From assembly GCA_007118145.1 (NCBI GenBank), contig SKSD01000026.1, positions 28,989 to 92,988 of the forward strand: a stretch of 64,000 nt of DNA. Direction: 5' to 3'. Source of the DNA: Halobacteriales archaeon. Lineage in GTDB: Archaea; Halobacteriota; Halobacteria; Halobacteriales; SKSH01. A program made the position numbers and the translations under genes. The notes under the pieces are model-generated. The model saw only the letters and a program-made list of their open reading frames with translations. It was not told where the DNA came from and did no database searches. This document shows, in pieces, positions 1-8,118 of the stretch (position 1 is its first letter; each line of letters opens with the position of its first letter).

Positions 1-184
1 AGGAGATGTCGTCGGTTCATAAGTGGTGGTGAAGTAGCTGCTTTCATAAACCCTCTCTAAGGTGAAACGCGCGTTTGCTCTGTAGGGCTCTCGACGAGAT
101 ATGAACGTGTGCAGATCGACCTCACCACACCAGCAGGACGAATGGCAAGCTTTCTTTGAGCGAGGCATCAGAGAGGTCTTAACG

Positions 185-403
185 ATGGTATCGTCGTTGG
201 AGCGATGGTTGTGGTTCGTCGTGACTATCGCGATGCTCACGTTCGCCATCCCCTGGTTTTACTGGGGTGACGACACGGTCGTCGTTGGCCTTCCGATCTG
301 GCTCTGGTGGCATATCGGGTGGCTCTTATTGGCTGCCTTGTTCATGTGGGTCTTCACCAGGCGTGCCTGGGGGATCGGTATAACCGGAGGTGAGCGCGCG
401 TGA
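185..403 (+). CDS. DUF3311 small membrane protein (symporter partner)
   Basis: A 72-residue protein with two hydrophobic segments separated by a short polar loop (around GDDTVVVG), the usual size and shape of DUF3311 proteins. In many prokaryotes these are encoded immediately before a sodium:solute symporter and are presumed to assist it; their biochemical role is not established. Its stop codon overlaps the GTG of the following symporter gene by four bases, so the two are surely co-transcribed. The frame is open upstream to an ATG at 101, but the ATG at 185 is preferred because a GAGGT Shine-Dalgarno-like sequence lies seven bases before it and the extra 28 residues are polar and unlike the family. 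Confidence 0.8.
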   Translation: MVSSLERWLWFVVTIAMLTFAIPWFYWGDDTVVVGLPIWLWWHIGWLLLAALFMWVFTRRAWGIGITGGERA

Positions 404-1935
404 GCACGGCCACGCAGATGAGCATCATCGTAGTCTATCTGCTCGTGGTGCTGGCGATCGGCCTCGTGGCATACCGTGTCAGCCAGCGTACTGCGGAGGA
501 TTATTTCCTCGCCAGCAGGACGTTCGGAACCGTTGTATTGCTGTTCACCATGTTCGCCACCCTCCTCTCGGCCTTCACATTCTTCGGTGGCCCGGATACC
601 GCATACGTCCAGGGTCCTGAATGGATTCTCGTGATGGGACTCATGGATGGACTCATCTTTGCGGTCCTCTGGTACGTGATCGGTTACAAGCAGTGGCTCC
701 TCGGCCGGCAACATGACTACGTCACGCTTGGTGAGATGCTCGGCGACCGGTTCGGATCGACCGGGGTGCGAGCGCTCGTTGCCGTGGTATCACTCTTCTG
801 GTTGTTCCCCTATGTCATGTTGCAACAGATTGGAGCAGGTGCGGCGATAAGCGCACTCACCGATGGTTCGGTCCCCTTTGCAGTCGGTGCGTCACTGATC
901 ACGGTGTTCATGATCGTATATGTCGTCCTCGCTGGGATGCGTGGGATCGCCTGGACAGATACACTCCAAGGCGTGTTCATGCTGGTCATGATCTGGGCTG
1001 CATTACTATGGGTCCTCACATCCGTCGGAGGTGTCAGCACCATCAACGAGGGGCTCACAGCAGATGCACCGCAGTACCTCAGCCTGGGGAGTGAGTTCTA
1101 CACCCCACAACGGATGCTCACGTTCGCCATCTCGATCGCCATCGGCGTGACGATGTTCCCACAGATCAACCAGCGATTCTTCACTGCCGCATCCGATCGC
1201 ATTCTCAAGCGATCGTTGATCCTGTGGCCCGTACTGGTGATCTTGCTGTTCGTACCAGCCTTCCTGCTTGGCACGTGGGCGGTCGGCCTCGGGGTCGAGG
1301 CGGATATCCAGGCTGGTGAGAGCATCCTCCCGATCGTCCTCGATGAGTTCACTCCGGTGTGGTTCGCCGCGTTGGTCATCGCAGGTGCCATCGCAGCGAT
1401 GATGTCGTCATCTGACTCGATGTTACTCTCTGGTTCATCGTACTTCACACGCGATATCTACCGCCCTCTGATCGATTCGTCGATCTCCCCGAGAGATGAG
1501 GATCTCCTCGGGCGCATCGGGGTCGTGGTATTCGCCGTCGGGGCGTTGCTCGCCACCCTCTGGTTCGAGGCCGGGGGTCTCGCGGCTGGCTCGATTGGTG
1601 CGATCCTCGTTGAGATTGGCGATCTGGCATTCGGTGGATTCGCACAGCTTGCACCGGCGGTCGTCATCGCATTATACTGGCGCGGTGTTACCAAGGCAGG
1701 GATCTTCGCCGGGATATTGATCCCCCAGGTGATCTACCTCGCGTTCAGCTTCATCCCCGAGGTGACCCTCGGGTCGATCACACTCTTTACGGATGTCTAC
1801 CTCGGCTGGGGCATATCGATCTACTGCCTTGTCATCGGTGTGTTCGTGACCATCTACATCTCCATACAGACCATGCCCTCCCCCGAGGAGAACCGATCAT
1901 TGTTCTTCGAAGATCTCGCTACCCCAGATACCTGA
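400..1935 (+). CDS. sodium:solute symporter (SSS family)
   Basis: A 511-residue polytopic membrane protein with about thirteen hydrophobic segments, matching the SSS/PutP family, which couples sodium entry to uptake of a small organic solute such as an amino acid, carboxylate or sugar. The N-terminal region (RVSQRTAEDYFLASR) and the segment around residues 320-345 with serine-rich MMSSSDSMLLSGSSY are characteristic of the family and its sodium site. The GTG start at 400 is supported by a strong GGAGGTGA ribosome site six bases upstream and by the four-base overlap with the DUF3311 gene. The substrate cannot be read from the sequence. Confidence 0.92.
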   Translation: MSTATQMSIIVVYLLVVLAIGLVAYRVSQRTAEDYFLASRTFGTVVLLFTMFATLLSAFTFFGGPDTAYVQGPEWILVMGLMDGLIFAVLWYVIGYKQWLLGRQHDYVTLGEMLGDRFGSTGVRALVAVVSLFWLFPYVMLQQIGAGAAISALTDGSVPFAVGASLITVFMIVYVVLAGMRGIAWTDTLQGVFMLVMIWAALLWVLTSVGGVSTINEGLTADAPQYLSLGSEFYTPQRMLTFAISIAIGVTMFPQINQRFFTAASDRILKRSLILWPVLVILLFVPAFLLGTWAVGLGVEADIQAGESILPIVLDEFTPVWFAALVIAGAIAAMMSSSDSMLLSGSSYFTRDIYRPLIDSSISPRDEDLLGRIGVVVFAVGALLATLWFEAGGLAAGSIGAILVEIGDLAFGGFAQLAPAVVIALYWRGVTKAGIFAGILIPQVIYLAFSFIPEVTLGSITLFTDVYLGWGISIYCLVIGVFVTIYISIQTMPSPEENRSLFFEDLATPDT

Positions 1936-1955
1936 GGTCATACCTCACGCCATGA

Positions 1956-3137
1956 TTACCGTGTGCTGGTGGCATCATCGGGTAGCATGTCCACCTTGAA
2001 CAACACGCCCAACAGGAGTGCGATCGTCACCACGATGACACCCAACACGAGAAAGACGGTATCGTACGCAAAACCACCTGCGACGAGCGATCCGATACCG
2101 CCAGAACCGAGGGCCGTGATAATCATCATGGTCGATGAGTACCAGGTATAGGCGCTTCCCCGATGTCGATCGGGCAAAGACGAGAGGAGGTAGGTATCGA
2201 GCACCGGGATGAGCGAGAAGAAGAGGTAACCCGTCAACACACTCCACAGACCCACCATGATGAGTCCCTCTGCGAACGTCAGCCCAATCACGGATACAGC
2301 GAATCCGAGCAACAATGCGATCATGAGGGGGATATGACGCCACCGATCGGCCAGACGTCCCGTGATGAGCCAAGCTGGGATGCCAGCGGCGAACATCAGT
2401 GACAGCATGACGCGGCCGGTCTCAGGATCGATCGCTTTGACCACTTCGAGGTAGTCCCCATACAGATTGAACAGTCCGTTCCAAAGGAACCCGACCGCAC
2501 CCATGATCGTGACGCCAGTCAGGATGAGCGGCCATTGAGCCCGGCCACCGGTGAGGAGGCTGCGATCTTCAGCACCAGCCGTCGGTAACTCAGCTCGCCT
2601 CGCCGCAAAGACGATGAAGACGGTGACGATGGCTGCCGTAACAGAGATGGCGAAGAACGTCGTTCGCCAGTCAGCGACGAGTAGAATCCCCCCGACGACC
2701 AGCGGAGCGAGTACGGCTGCGAACTGACTCGACATACCGTGCACCCCGATGGCACGGCCGACGCGCCGTGGAAAGAGTTCACTGACCAGTGGGTTGGCCG
2801 CGATGAAGTAGATGCCACTTGAAAGTCCCATGAGGAACGCCCCGATGGCAAGGTGGGTGATCGACTGTGCCGTGCCGGTGAAGGCCGAGGTGAAGACGAG
2901 AAGCGTCCCGGTCACGATGACGACGTAATGTCTCGGTACCTTGGTCAGCACGTAGCCAGTGGGCATTCGAGGTAACGCACTCCCGAGCCAGGTCGCACTG
3001 GCGATGATACCTAATGAGGCGGCTGTGACACCGAAGTCAGCAGCCACTGGTTGTAACAATGGTGCGAACACCACACGGGCCAGATTGACGAGAAAGACCG
3101 TCGCACAGAGTGACCCGAATAGCTGCCATCTCGACAC
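1956..3137 (-). CDS. MFS transporter
   Basis: A 393-residue protein with twelve predicted membrane spans and the two-halves layout of the major facilitator superfamily. The loop after span 2 (PRMPTGYVLTKVPRH) resembles the MFS motif A region, and the loop between spans 6 and 7 is charged. It starts with GTG. The gene converges on the symporter gene with about 20 bp between the stops, so the two are not in one operon. It probably exports or imports a small molecule by proton coupling; the substrate is not inferable. Confidence 0.88.
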   Translation of the reverse strand: MSRWQLFGSLCATVFLVNLARVVFAPLLQPVAADFGVTAASLGIIASATWLGSALPRMPTGYVLTKVPRHYVVIVTGTLLVFTSAFTGTAQSITHLAIGAFLMGLSSGIYFIAANPLVSELFPRRVGRAIGVHGMSSQFAAVLAPLVVGGILLVADWRTTFFAISVTAAIVTVFIVFAARRAELPTAGAEDRSLLTGGRAQWPLILTGVTIMGAVGFLWNGLFNLYGDYLEVVKAIDPETGRVMLSLMFAAGIPAWLITGRLADRWRHIPLMIALLLGFAVSVIGLTFAEGLIMVGLWSVLTGYLFFSLIPVLDTYLLSSLPDRHRGSAYTWYSSTMMIITALGSGGIGSLVAGGFAYDTVFLVLGVIVVTIALLLGVLFKVDMLPDDATSTR

Positions 3138-3188
3138 ATGTGGACGAATGGAACTGGATGATTTGAAGTGATTGGTACAGCTCTCGTC

Positions 3189-4340
3189 TCAATCCTCATC
3201 CACAGATGGGTCGAACTCGTGACGGAACGTGTGAGTCCTGAGGGTCCGGGTCTCATCAAGGTCGGGATGAGCCCATTCCAGTCGAAGCTCAGTGCCACGT
3301 GTTGACGCATCCGGGAAGATGTGCACGACGAGTTCATCACCGACTGTGAACTCCCCTATTCCAAGGTGTTCGACATCGGCGAATGCTTCCCCTCTGACAC
3401 TGAGGGTGGATCGGTCGATCGACTCACCACCAGCGTGGGTGAACGTGACGGTGAAGCGTTCGGGATCTTCATCCACGGAGAACGCTGCTGAGGGGATATC
3501 GATGTATGAAGGTGTCGAGGGAGTCAGCTCGTCCCCGATGTCCCCTAACCCGAGCTCATCGAGTGCCTCTTCAAGCCAATCAGGTTCATCAACGGTCGTG
3601 TCGTCGATATCACTCGTCTCGTAACGGATAGTCGCATACCCGGGTTCACCATGCTCGTCTTCAAAGTCCCAGGAACCATCGATCTCGTGGATGAACCCCG
3701 TCTCGTCGATGATCACCTCGAGGGAGACTTCGCTAACGACTTCGATCGTTCCTCCGAAAGGTCCCGGTGGGTTACGATCCCCTCCGACCCAGTGATAAAA
3801 CGCGAATCGTTCACCACCCACCTCAGTCACCCGGTCGACGGTGAACGATCTACCGAGCAACACCTGACCGATAGCGGTATAGTCTGAGGCAAGCTCGAAT
3901 GAGAACGGAAAAGAGGAGTGGTCGTATGTCACCTCAGAATCAGGCCACTCTGTCCTCCTGATGCGATGTTGTTCGGTGTCGTACGATTGCCACAACATCG
4001 TCTCCTCAGCGAAAGTGGCACTCACCTCGGTCTCGGCTCGCTCTTGTGTACGACTAGCCCGGTTCACAGAGATACGCTCGAAGAGTCCTTCGGATACTTC
4101 GAACTCTTGTTCATGCGTCACGGTGAGGCTCTCGATACCGTCCAGGTACCCTCCTGGATTTCGCCAGACTTCGTCGTCGATTCCGTCCTCCTCAAACCCG
4201 TCTGGGAACGAAAATTGAGATACTGGAACCTCTTCACCGGCGTGGGGATCGGGTGGCTCGTCATCGAAGATGCTGAGACAGCCGCTGATAGCCCCTATCA
4301 GAAGCACTGATCCCGTTGTGAGTACGTCCCGACGCTTCAC
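3189..4340 (-). CDS. Tat lipoprotein of haloarchaeal type, unknown function
   Basis: About 383 residues. The GTG start at 4340 yields a Tat-type signal (KRRDVL followed by a hydrophobic stretch) ending in a lipobox ISGC with Cys21, so the protein should be exported folded and lipid-anchored on the outer face of the membrane. A TATA-like TTTATT at 4366-4371 lies 25 bp before this GTG, as expected for leaderless haloarchaeal transcripts; an upstream in-frame GTG at 4394 would bury the signal peptide. The mature part is very acidic, mostly beta-strand-like, and its middle third (residues about 75-230) resembles LolA/LppX-like folds seen in haloarchaeal lipoproteins. That resemblance is an impression, not a demonstrated homology. 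Confidence 0.75.
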   Translation of the reverse strand: MKRRDVLTTGSVLLIGAISGCLSIFDDEPPDPHAGEEVPVSQFSFPDGFEEDGIDDEVWRNPGGYLDGIESLTVTHEQEFEVSEGLFERISVNRASRTQERAETEVSATFAEETMLWQSYDTEQHRIRRTEWPDSEVTYDHSSFPFSFELASDYTAIGQVLLGRSFTVDRVTEVGGERFAFYHWVGGDRNPPGPFGGTIEVVSEVSLEVIIDETGFIHEIDGSWDFEDEHGEPGYATIRYETSDIDDTTVDEPDWLEEALDELGLGDIGDELTPSTPSYIDIPSAAFSVDEDPERFTVTFTHAGGESIDRSTLSVRGEAFADVEHLGIGEFTVGDELVVHIFPDASTRGTELRLEWAHPDLDETRTLRTHTFRHEFDPSVDED

Positions 4341-4365
4341 TGATGGTAATATCCCATTCCACTTG

Positions 4366-4371
4366 AATAAA
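4366..4371 (-). promoter_or_regulatory. TATA box of the lipoprotein gene
   Basis: TTTATT on the minus strand, 25 bases upstream of the GTG start at 4340. The spacing fits leaderless transcription and decides the start of the lipoprotein gene. Confidence 0.5.
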
Positions 4372-4606
4372 CGTACTGCTCGTACGTTTAGCACCTGATG
4401 CCGTGGCTGATCGATGGCGGTAGAAACACCCCGACTTGGGGTGCCCGATCACACAGCCGTCCGGCCTGGCGAGCCGGAGGGCAAAGCATTGCCAGGAACC
4501 ATTTGGGCGAATCCCTGGCGGTTGCAACCGCGAACGGGACGGGTAAATACATTATTCAAATTCTATTGCAATTTCATTGCAATTCCACTGGAAATTCGAT
4601 TCATCA

Positions 4607-5182
4607 CTATCCTCCGACGTTCTCCTGGCTCTCGAACGAACCCGGTTCGATGTGGCGAATCGCCGCGTATTGAACGACCTTTTCCCCAAGCGTTTCGACT
4701 CGCTCACGCAATTCTGGATCAGCCAATTCACCGTTGTCGAATGCCCCTCGTACGCGAGGGACCGCACTCTGGTACGGGAGTACCCAGGCGTTGACCGACC
4801 GACACACGGTACGAAGATGCTCGAGTGCGGTGATCGGAAACCGACCCCCGGCGACACCGAGGAGACCGACGGTCTTGTTCTCGAACTCGTCGAAACCACA
4901 GTAATCGATAGCGTTCTTGATGGTCGATGAATACGACCCGTGGTAGACCGGCGTTGCGATGATGATCGCGTCTGCTTCGTTGATCGCCGCTTTCAGATAC
5001 TTGCCTTCCTCGGAGAGGTCGTCGTCGGGATTATACACAGGTAAAGAGAGGTCTCGGAGATCTACCGTCGTCACCTTTGCACCTGCGTTCTCGGCACCTT
5101 GCATCGCATAGGCGAGGGTACGTCTCGTGAAGCTCTCTTGACGAAGGCTACCGGCGATACCAACAACGGTTGGTGTTTGCAT
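4607..5182 (-). CDS. NADPH-dependent FMN reductase family protein
   Basis: A 191-residue flavodoxin-like protein. Near the N terminus it has the GIAGSLRQES motif (residues 9-18) that binds the FMN phosphate, followed by ATPVYHGSYSSTIKNAIDY (residues 77-95), the standard second FMN-contact segment of the FMN_red family. Members transfer electrons from NADPH to FMN or to quinones, chromate or azo compounds, and act in the cytoplasm. The gene stands alone; a lipoprotein gene follows about 270 bp downstream in the same direction. Two strong inverted repeats lie in its promoter region (5221-5239 and 5265-5281), suggesting control by a dimeric regulator. Confidence 0.9.
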   Translation of the reverse strand: MQTPTVVGIAGSLRQESFTRRTLAYAMQGAENAGAKVTTVDLRDLSLPVYNPDDDLSEEGKYLKAAINEADAIIIATPVYHGSYSSTIKNAIDYCGFDEFENKTVGLLGVAGGRFPITALEHLRTVCRSVNAWVLPYQSAVPRVRGAFDNGELADPELRERVETLGEKVVQYAAIRHIEPGSFESQENVGG

Positions 5183-5220
5183 ACCCCTACTCAGGATGGG
5201 TTCTCATTAGAATGGACCGA

Positions 5221-5239
5221 TGCACGCACACAGCGTGCA
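5221..5239. promoter_or_regulatory. perfect 7-5-7 inverted repeat, proximal operator candidate
   Basis: TGCACGC-ACACA-GCGTGCA is a perfect inverted repeat 39 bp before the FMN reductase start codon, just upstream of where the TATA box should lie (an AT-rich stretch near 5206-5216). Position and symmetry fit a regulator site near the BRE/TATA element. Confidence 0.4.
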
Positions 5240-5264
5240 GAGACTGCACGGCAGATGTGTGTCT

Positions 5265-5281
5265 TGATACACGCTGTATCA
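5265..5281. promoter_or_regulatory. perfect 7-3-7 inverted repeat TGATACA/TGTATCA
   Basis: TGATACA-CGC-TGTATCA lies 83 bp upstream of the FMN reductase start. The same half-sites, in the opposite order, occur before the DUF4382 lipoprotein gene (6758-6774) and the Hcp-like gene (32236-32253). Confidence 0.4.
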
Positions 5282-5440
5282 TTGGCATAATCATATATCA
5301 GCGGATTGGTGAAGCCGGCATAAATATCAATTTATTGTTACTATCTCCGTCTGACATGCGTCTGACAACCCGCTACAGTCTATCGTTTTTTCACTTTCGA
5401 TGAGGTAGGCGACCTTATTTACAAGTTTTCCGACACTCCC

Positions 5441-5632
5441 TCAAATACGAGACACAACCGGCTGGGGTAGGCGGAGGCCCTGCTCCGGCACGGGTGTGGT
5501 GATGTACCATGAACGAGATACCCACTCTGCTCGATCTGCGTGACGATGCAGCCCCAGCCGTGACAGCTCACCAAACGCACCAACGCGGTACAGCATATCC
5601 TGATCATCGGATCGATGGGGGTCGATAGTCAT
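5441..5632 (-). CDS. doubtful 63-residue ORF, divergent from the zinc-ribbon gene
   Basis: A 63-codon frame beginning with ATG whose start codon shares the palindrome CATG with the start codon of the zinc-ribbon gene on the other strand. Composition is like the neighbouring genes and the product is charged and soluble, but no motif is recognisable. Two genes starting on the same four bases would leave no room for separate promoters unless each promoter lies inside the other gene, so at most one is probably real; the zinc-ribbon frame is favoured. Confidence 0.2.
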   Translation of the reverse strand: MTIDPHRSDDQDMLYRVGAFGELSRLGLHRHADRAEWVSRSWYITTPVPEQGLRLPQPVVSRI

Positions 5633-5780
5633 GTCGACTACCTCCCGTATCGGCAGACTCTTGGGGTTCACATCACCCGATCTTTTTGTTGAATGCAGAC
5701 GGTGTGGTACGACACTGGAGCGTCGAAAGTCGACCTGTCCAGCGTGTGGCTCAGATAGTATTGCTGAGTACGAACTCTGA
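5631..5780 (+). CDS. 49-residue zinc-ribbon small protein
   Basis: A short frame encoding 49 residues with two CxxC knuckles, CRRC at residues 22-25 and CPAC at 36-39, separated by ten residues, and an acidic end (SIAEYEL). This is the layout of the many tiny single-zinc-ribbon proteins of haloarchaea; a few have been tied to swarming, biofilm or stress phenotypes in Haloferax, but most have unknown partners. The N terminus contains a conserved-looking hydrophobic stretch (RIGRLLGF). About 120 bp separate it from the RNase H-fold gene downstream on the same strand. Confidence 0.65.
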   Translation: MSTTSRIGRLLGFTSPDLFVECRRCGTTLERRKSTCPACGSDSIAEYEL

Positions 5781-5900
5781 TACAGTCGAGATAGCCTCAC
5801 CGTACGTGACGAGATATCTAATGTCAGATTGCCACATACAGCGACGTGAGCATCGGGACTGAAAGGAGCATTTACCTGTGATGACGACGCCATAGTTACC

Positions 5901-6671
5901 GTGCGCATCGAGAACAGTTTCATCCCTGTCAAGGGGGTGGGATCGAAGACCGAACTACAATTATGGAAGTCTGGGGTCACCCACTGGGATGCGTTCCATC
6001 GAGACGCAGTCGGACGAAAAACAGGAAGCCGCATCGAGGCATTCATCGAACAAGCCAGCGACCGACTGGACGCCGGGGATGCGAGGTATTTCGGCCAGGT
6101 CTTCCCCACACAGAGTCACTGGCGACTGTATGAGAACTTCAAGGATGAGGCCTGTTACCTCGATATCGAGACAACCGGCCTGAGCCAGGACTATCATGAA
6201 GTGACGGTCGTAAGCCTTCATCAAGCTGGCCAGACAACCACACTCGTGCGTGGGATTGATCTCACAGGTGAACGGCTTAATGGGATGCTCGAAGACGCTT
6301 CGTTGCTCGTCACCTTCAATGGTAAGCAGTTCGACGTACCGTTTCTCGAGGCAGCGTATGATATCGAACTCAACCTTCCACATATTGATCTCCGGTATCC
6401 ATGTCAACGCCTCGGCCTCGTCGGCGGCCTCAAACATATCGAGGCAACGCTCGGTATCGACCGGGAAGAACCCGATGTCGATGGGTATGAGGCAGTTCGA
6501 CTCTGGCGAGCATATGAGCGTGGTGACGAGGAGGCACTCGATACCCTTGTTCGATACAATCGTGACGACACGGTCAACATGGAGGACCTGATGGAACACG
6601 TCACCAACGAACTCCATCGTGAGGTGTTCGAGCGCGCGTTATCATCGTATCAGCGCACGTTGGAGCGCTGA
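5901..6671 (+). CDS. RNase H-fold 3'-5' exonuclease-like protein (YprB type)
   Basis: A 256-residue protein. DIETTGLS (about residues 88-95) supplies the Asp and Glu of exonuclease motif I; VTFNGKQFDVPFL (about 137-149) is motif II with its Asp; YNRDDTVNMEDL (about 219-230) gives a motif III aspartate after a tyrosine, so the DEDD metal site is complete. This arrangement is that of the YprB-like ribonuclease H-like family, predicted to cut nucleic acid in the cytoplasm. The substrate is unknown. GTG at 5901 is the first in-frame start and gives a compact N terminus. Confidence 0.8.
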   Translation: MRIENSFIPVKGVGSKTELQLWKSGVTHWDAFHRDAVGRKTGSRIEAFIEQASDRLDAGDARYFGQVFPTQSHWRLYENFKDEACYLDIETTGLSQDYHEVTVVSLHQAGQTTTLVRGIDLTGERLNGMLEDASLLVTFNGKQFDVPFLEAAYDIELNLPHIDLRYPCQRLGLVGGLKHIEATLGIDREEPDVDGYEAVRLWRAYERGDEEALDTLVRYNRDDTVNMEDLMEHVTNELHREVFERALSSYQRTLER

Positions 6672-6757
6672 GACCATCTAACGGTTGACTGCATACCTGA
6701 TCTCACACCAAACCGTCGAAAACGATGGTAAATTGGAGAAATCCGGCTGTATTCCAT

Positions 6758-6774
6758 TGTATGATATTGATACA
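6758..6774. promoter_or_regulatory. near-perfect 7-3-7 inverted repeat TGTATGA/TGATACA
   Basis: TGTATGA-TAT-TGATACA sits 33 bp before the preferred start of the DUF4382 lipoprotein, overlapping the expected TATA position. It closely matches the palindrome before the Hcp-like gene. Confidence 0.4.
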
Positions 6775-6806
6775 TTATGGGAGTTCACCTCATGCGGCAG
6801 GATACG

Positions 6807-7532
6807 ATGAGCAAACAAGATATACCGATGACAGCAAGTCGACGGCGATACCTGCAGGTGACAGGTGGTCTCGCCGCAGGCACAACCATTGGATTGGCAG
6901 GCTGTGTCGAGGAGCAACTGGTCGGGACGGCGAAAGGCACATTAGTCACGCATGTGACAGACCAACCCGGCGATATCGCTGATTTCGAGTCTTGTATCGT
7001 CACGATCGACGGTATCTGGGTCAAACCGGCTGGTGGAGCAGACCCTGACACACCAGCTAACACCACTGAGAACCAGGGTTCACCGCCGGAAAACACACCG
7101 GCCAACTCACCAGAACAAGGTGTTGGCCGGCGATACATCGAGTTCGAGGAACCACAAGAGGCAGACCTCGTGCTCCTTCAAGACGGTGAAACACAGCTGA
7201 TCGATGAGAGTGAGTTGGATGTCGGCGAGTACCAGTTCCTCCAACTGGATATCTCCGAGGTCGACGGCGTACTGACCGACGGCTCTGAGGCAGTCGAGAT
7301 CGATACACCTGGGAATGCCCCACTCCAGTTTCAAGCGGCGTTCGAGATCCGTGAGAGCCAGCAGACGGTCTTCATCGCTGACTTCACACCGATACGGCGG
7401 GGGCAGACCGGCCGGTATCATCTCCATCCGGTCGCCCAAGGGACTGAGGTAATATACGAGGACGAGCACACACCGACCCCTGAGCAGACGCCGACCCTTA
7501 CCCCCGGTGAGACACCGACACCTGAGGACTGA
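6807..7532 (+). CDS. DUF4382 Tat lipoprotein
   Basis: About 241 residues. A Tat signal (SRRRYL, residues 11-16) leads into a hydrophobic segment ending LAGC, with Cys33 as the lipid-modified residue. The mature chain begins with the DUF4382 signature (GTLVTHVTDQPGDI, then IVTIDGIWV) and keeps the LDVGEYQFLQLDIS region; DUF4382 is a beta-sandwich domain of secreted prokaryotic proteins with no known activity. The domain is interrupted by a low-complexity Asn/Pro/Thr insert near residue 80, and the tail (TPTPEQTPTLTPGETPTPED) is Thr/Pro-rich and probably glycosylated or a wall spacer. In-frame ATGs at 6777 and 6792 are possible but place the signal peptide further from the N terminus. Confidence 0.82.
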   Translation: MSKQDIPMTASRRRYLQVTGGLAAGTTIGLAGCVEEQLVGTAKGTLVTHVTDQPGDIADFESCIVTIDGIWVKPAGGADPDTPANTTENQGSPPENTPANSPEQGVGRRYIEFEEPQEADLVLLQDGETQLIDESELDVGEYQFLQLDISEVDGVLTDGSEAVEIDTPGNAPLQFQAAFEIRESQQTVFIADFTPIRRGQTGRYHLHPVAQGTEVIYEDEHTPTPEQTPTLTPGETPTPED

Positions 7533-7602
7533 GGCGTACCAAGAAGGGTATCGCATATCAGTGCTGACTGAATGTTAACAAGATTGATATCAAATATTGA
7601 GA

Positions 7603-7610
7603 TATTTAAC
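7603..7610 (+). promoter_or_regulatory. TATA box of the zinc-ribbon/DUF4870 gene
   Basis: TATTTAAC, 22 bp before the ATG at 7633, consistent with a leaderless transcript and with that ATG as start. Confidence 0.5.
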
Positions 7611-7632
7611 GACCACACCCAAATGTCGACCT

Positions 7633-8088
7633 ATGGCCGCTAATTATTGTCCCCATTGTGGAGAGCAAGTGGAAGGATCTGCTTCGTACTGCCCCCATTG
7701 TGGCGGCGGATTAGATCCGGATATGGATGAGCATACGGTCACGACGCCTCAGGCACGCAAGGACAGTCTATCGATAGAGTCGGATGCGGATACGACGATC
7801 GCAGCGGTCACACATATCGTCGCACTCTTCACCTGGATCATCGGTCCGATCATCATCCTCGTCGCTTCAGACGATGAGTTCGTTGTCGAGAACGCTCGAA
7901 ACGCATTGAACTGGCAGATCATCCTCACGGTATATCTCCTCATCTCAGCCATCTTGATCATCGTCTTGATCGGTGCCTTCCTACTCTTCATCTTCGCCAT
8001 CCTCGATATGATCTTCTGTATCATCGCAGCGGTCAAGGCCGCCGATGGCGAGGCTTGGAAGTATCCGATCACACCAGATATCGTCTGA
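7633..8088 (+). CDS. zinc-ribbon DUF4870 membrane protein
   Basis: A 151-residue protein in two parts. Residues 6-23 form a zinc ribbon with paired knuckles CPHC (6-9) and CPHC (20-23). After an acidic linker comes a DUF4870 (Tic20-like) domain: three to four hydrophobic spans from about residue 60 onward, including the typical VVENARNALNWQI segment between the first two. DUF4870 proteins are widespread small membrane proteins without a settled function; the ribbon suggests binding of another protein on the cytoplasmic side. A TATA box at 7603-7610 supports the ATG at 7633 over the upstream one at 7597. Confidence 0.85.
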   Translation: MAANYCPHCGEQVEGSASYCPHCGGGLDPDMDEHTVTTPQARKDSLSIESDADTTIAAVTHIVALFTWIIGPIIILVASDDEFVVENARNALNWQIILTVYLLISAILIIVLIGAFLLFIFAILDMIFCIIAAVKAADGEAWKYPITPDIV

Positions 8089-8118
8089 CGTTCAGGTCCT
8101 GCATGCCGAGGTATCAAG

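Larger units (their letters stand above)
5183..5629. other. intergenic region with operator-like repeats and a doubtful small ORF
   Basis: The first 100 bp hold the promoter of the FMN reductase gene with two inverted repeats listed separately. From about 5290 to 5440 the DNA is AT-rich and no gene is evident. The rest is covered by a 63-codon minus-strand frame of doubtful status. Confidence 0.5.

Noticed and set aside
5633-6109. Extended minus-strand frame across the start of the RNase H-fold gene
   Set aside because: The part beyond 5632 is antisense to a gene with a full DEDD motif set.
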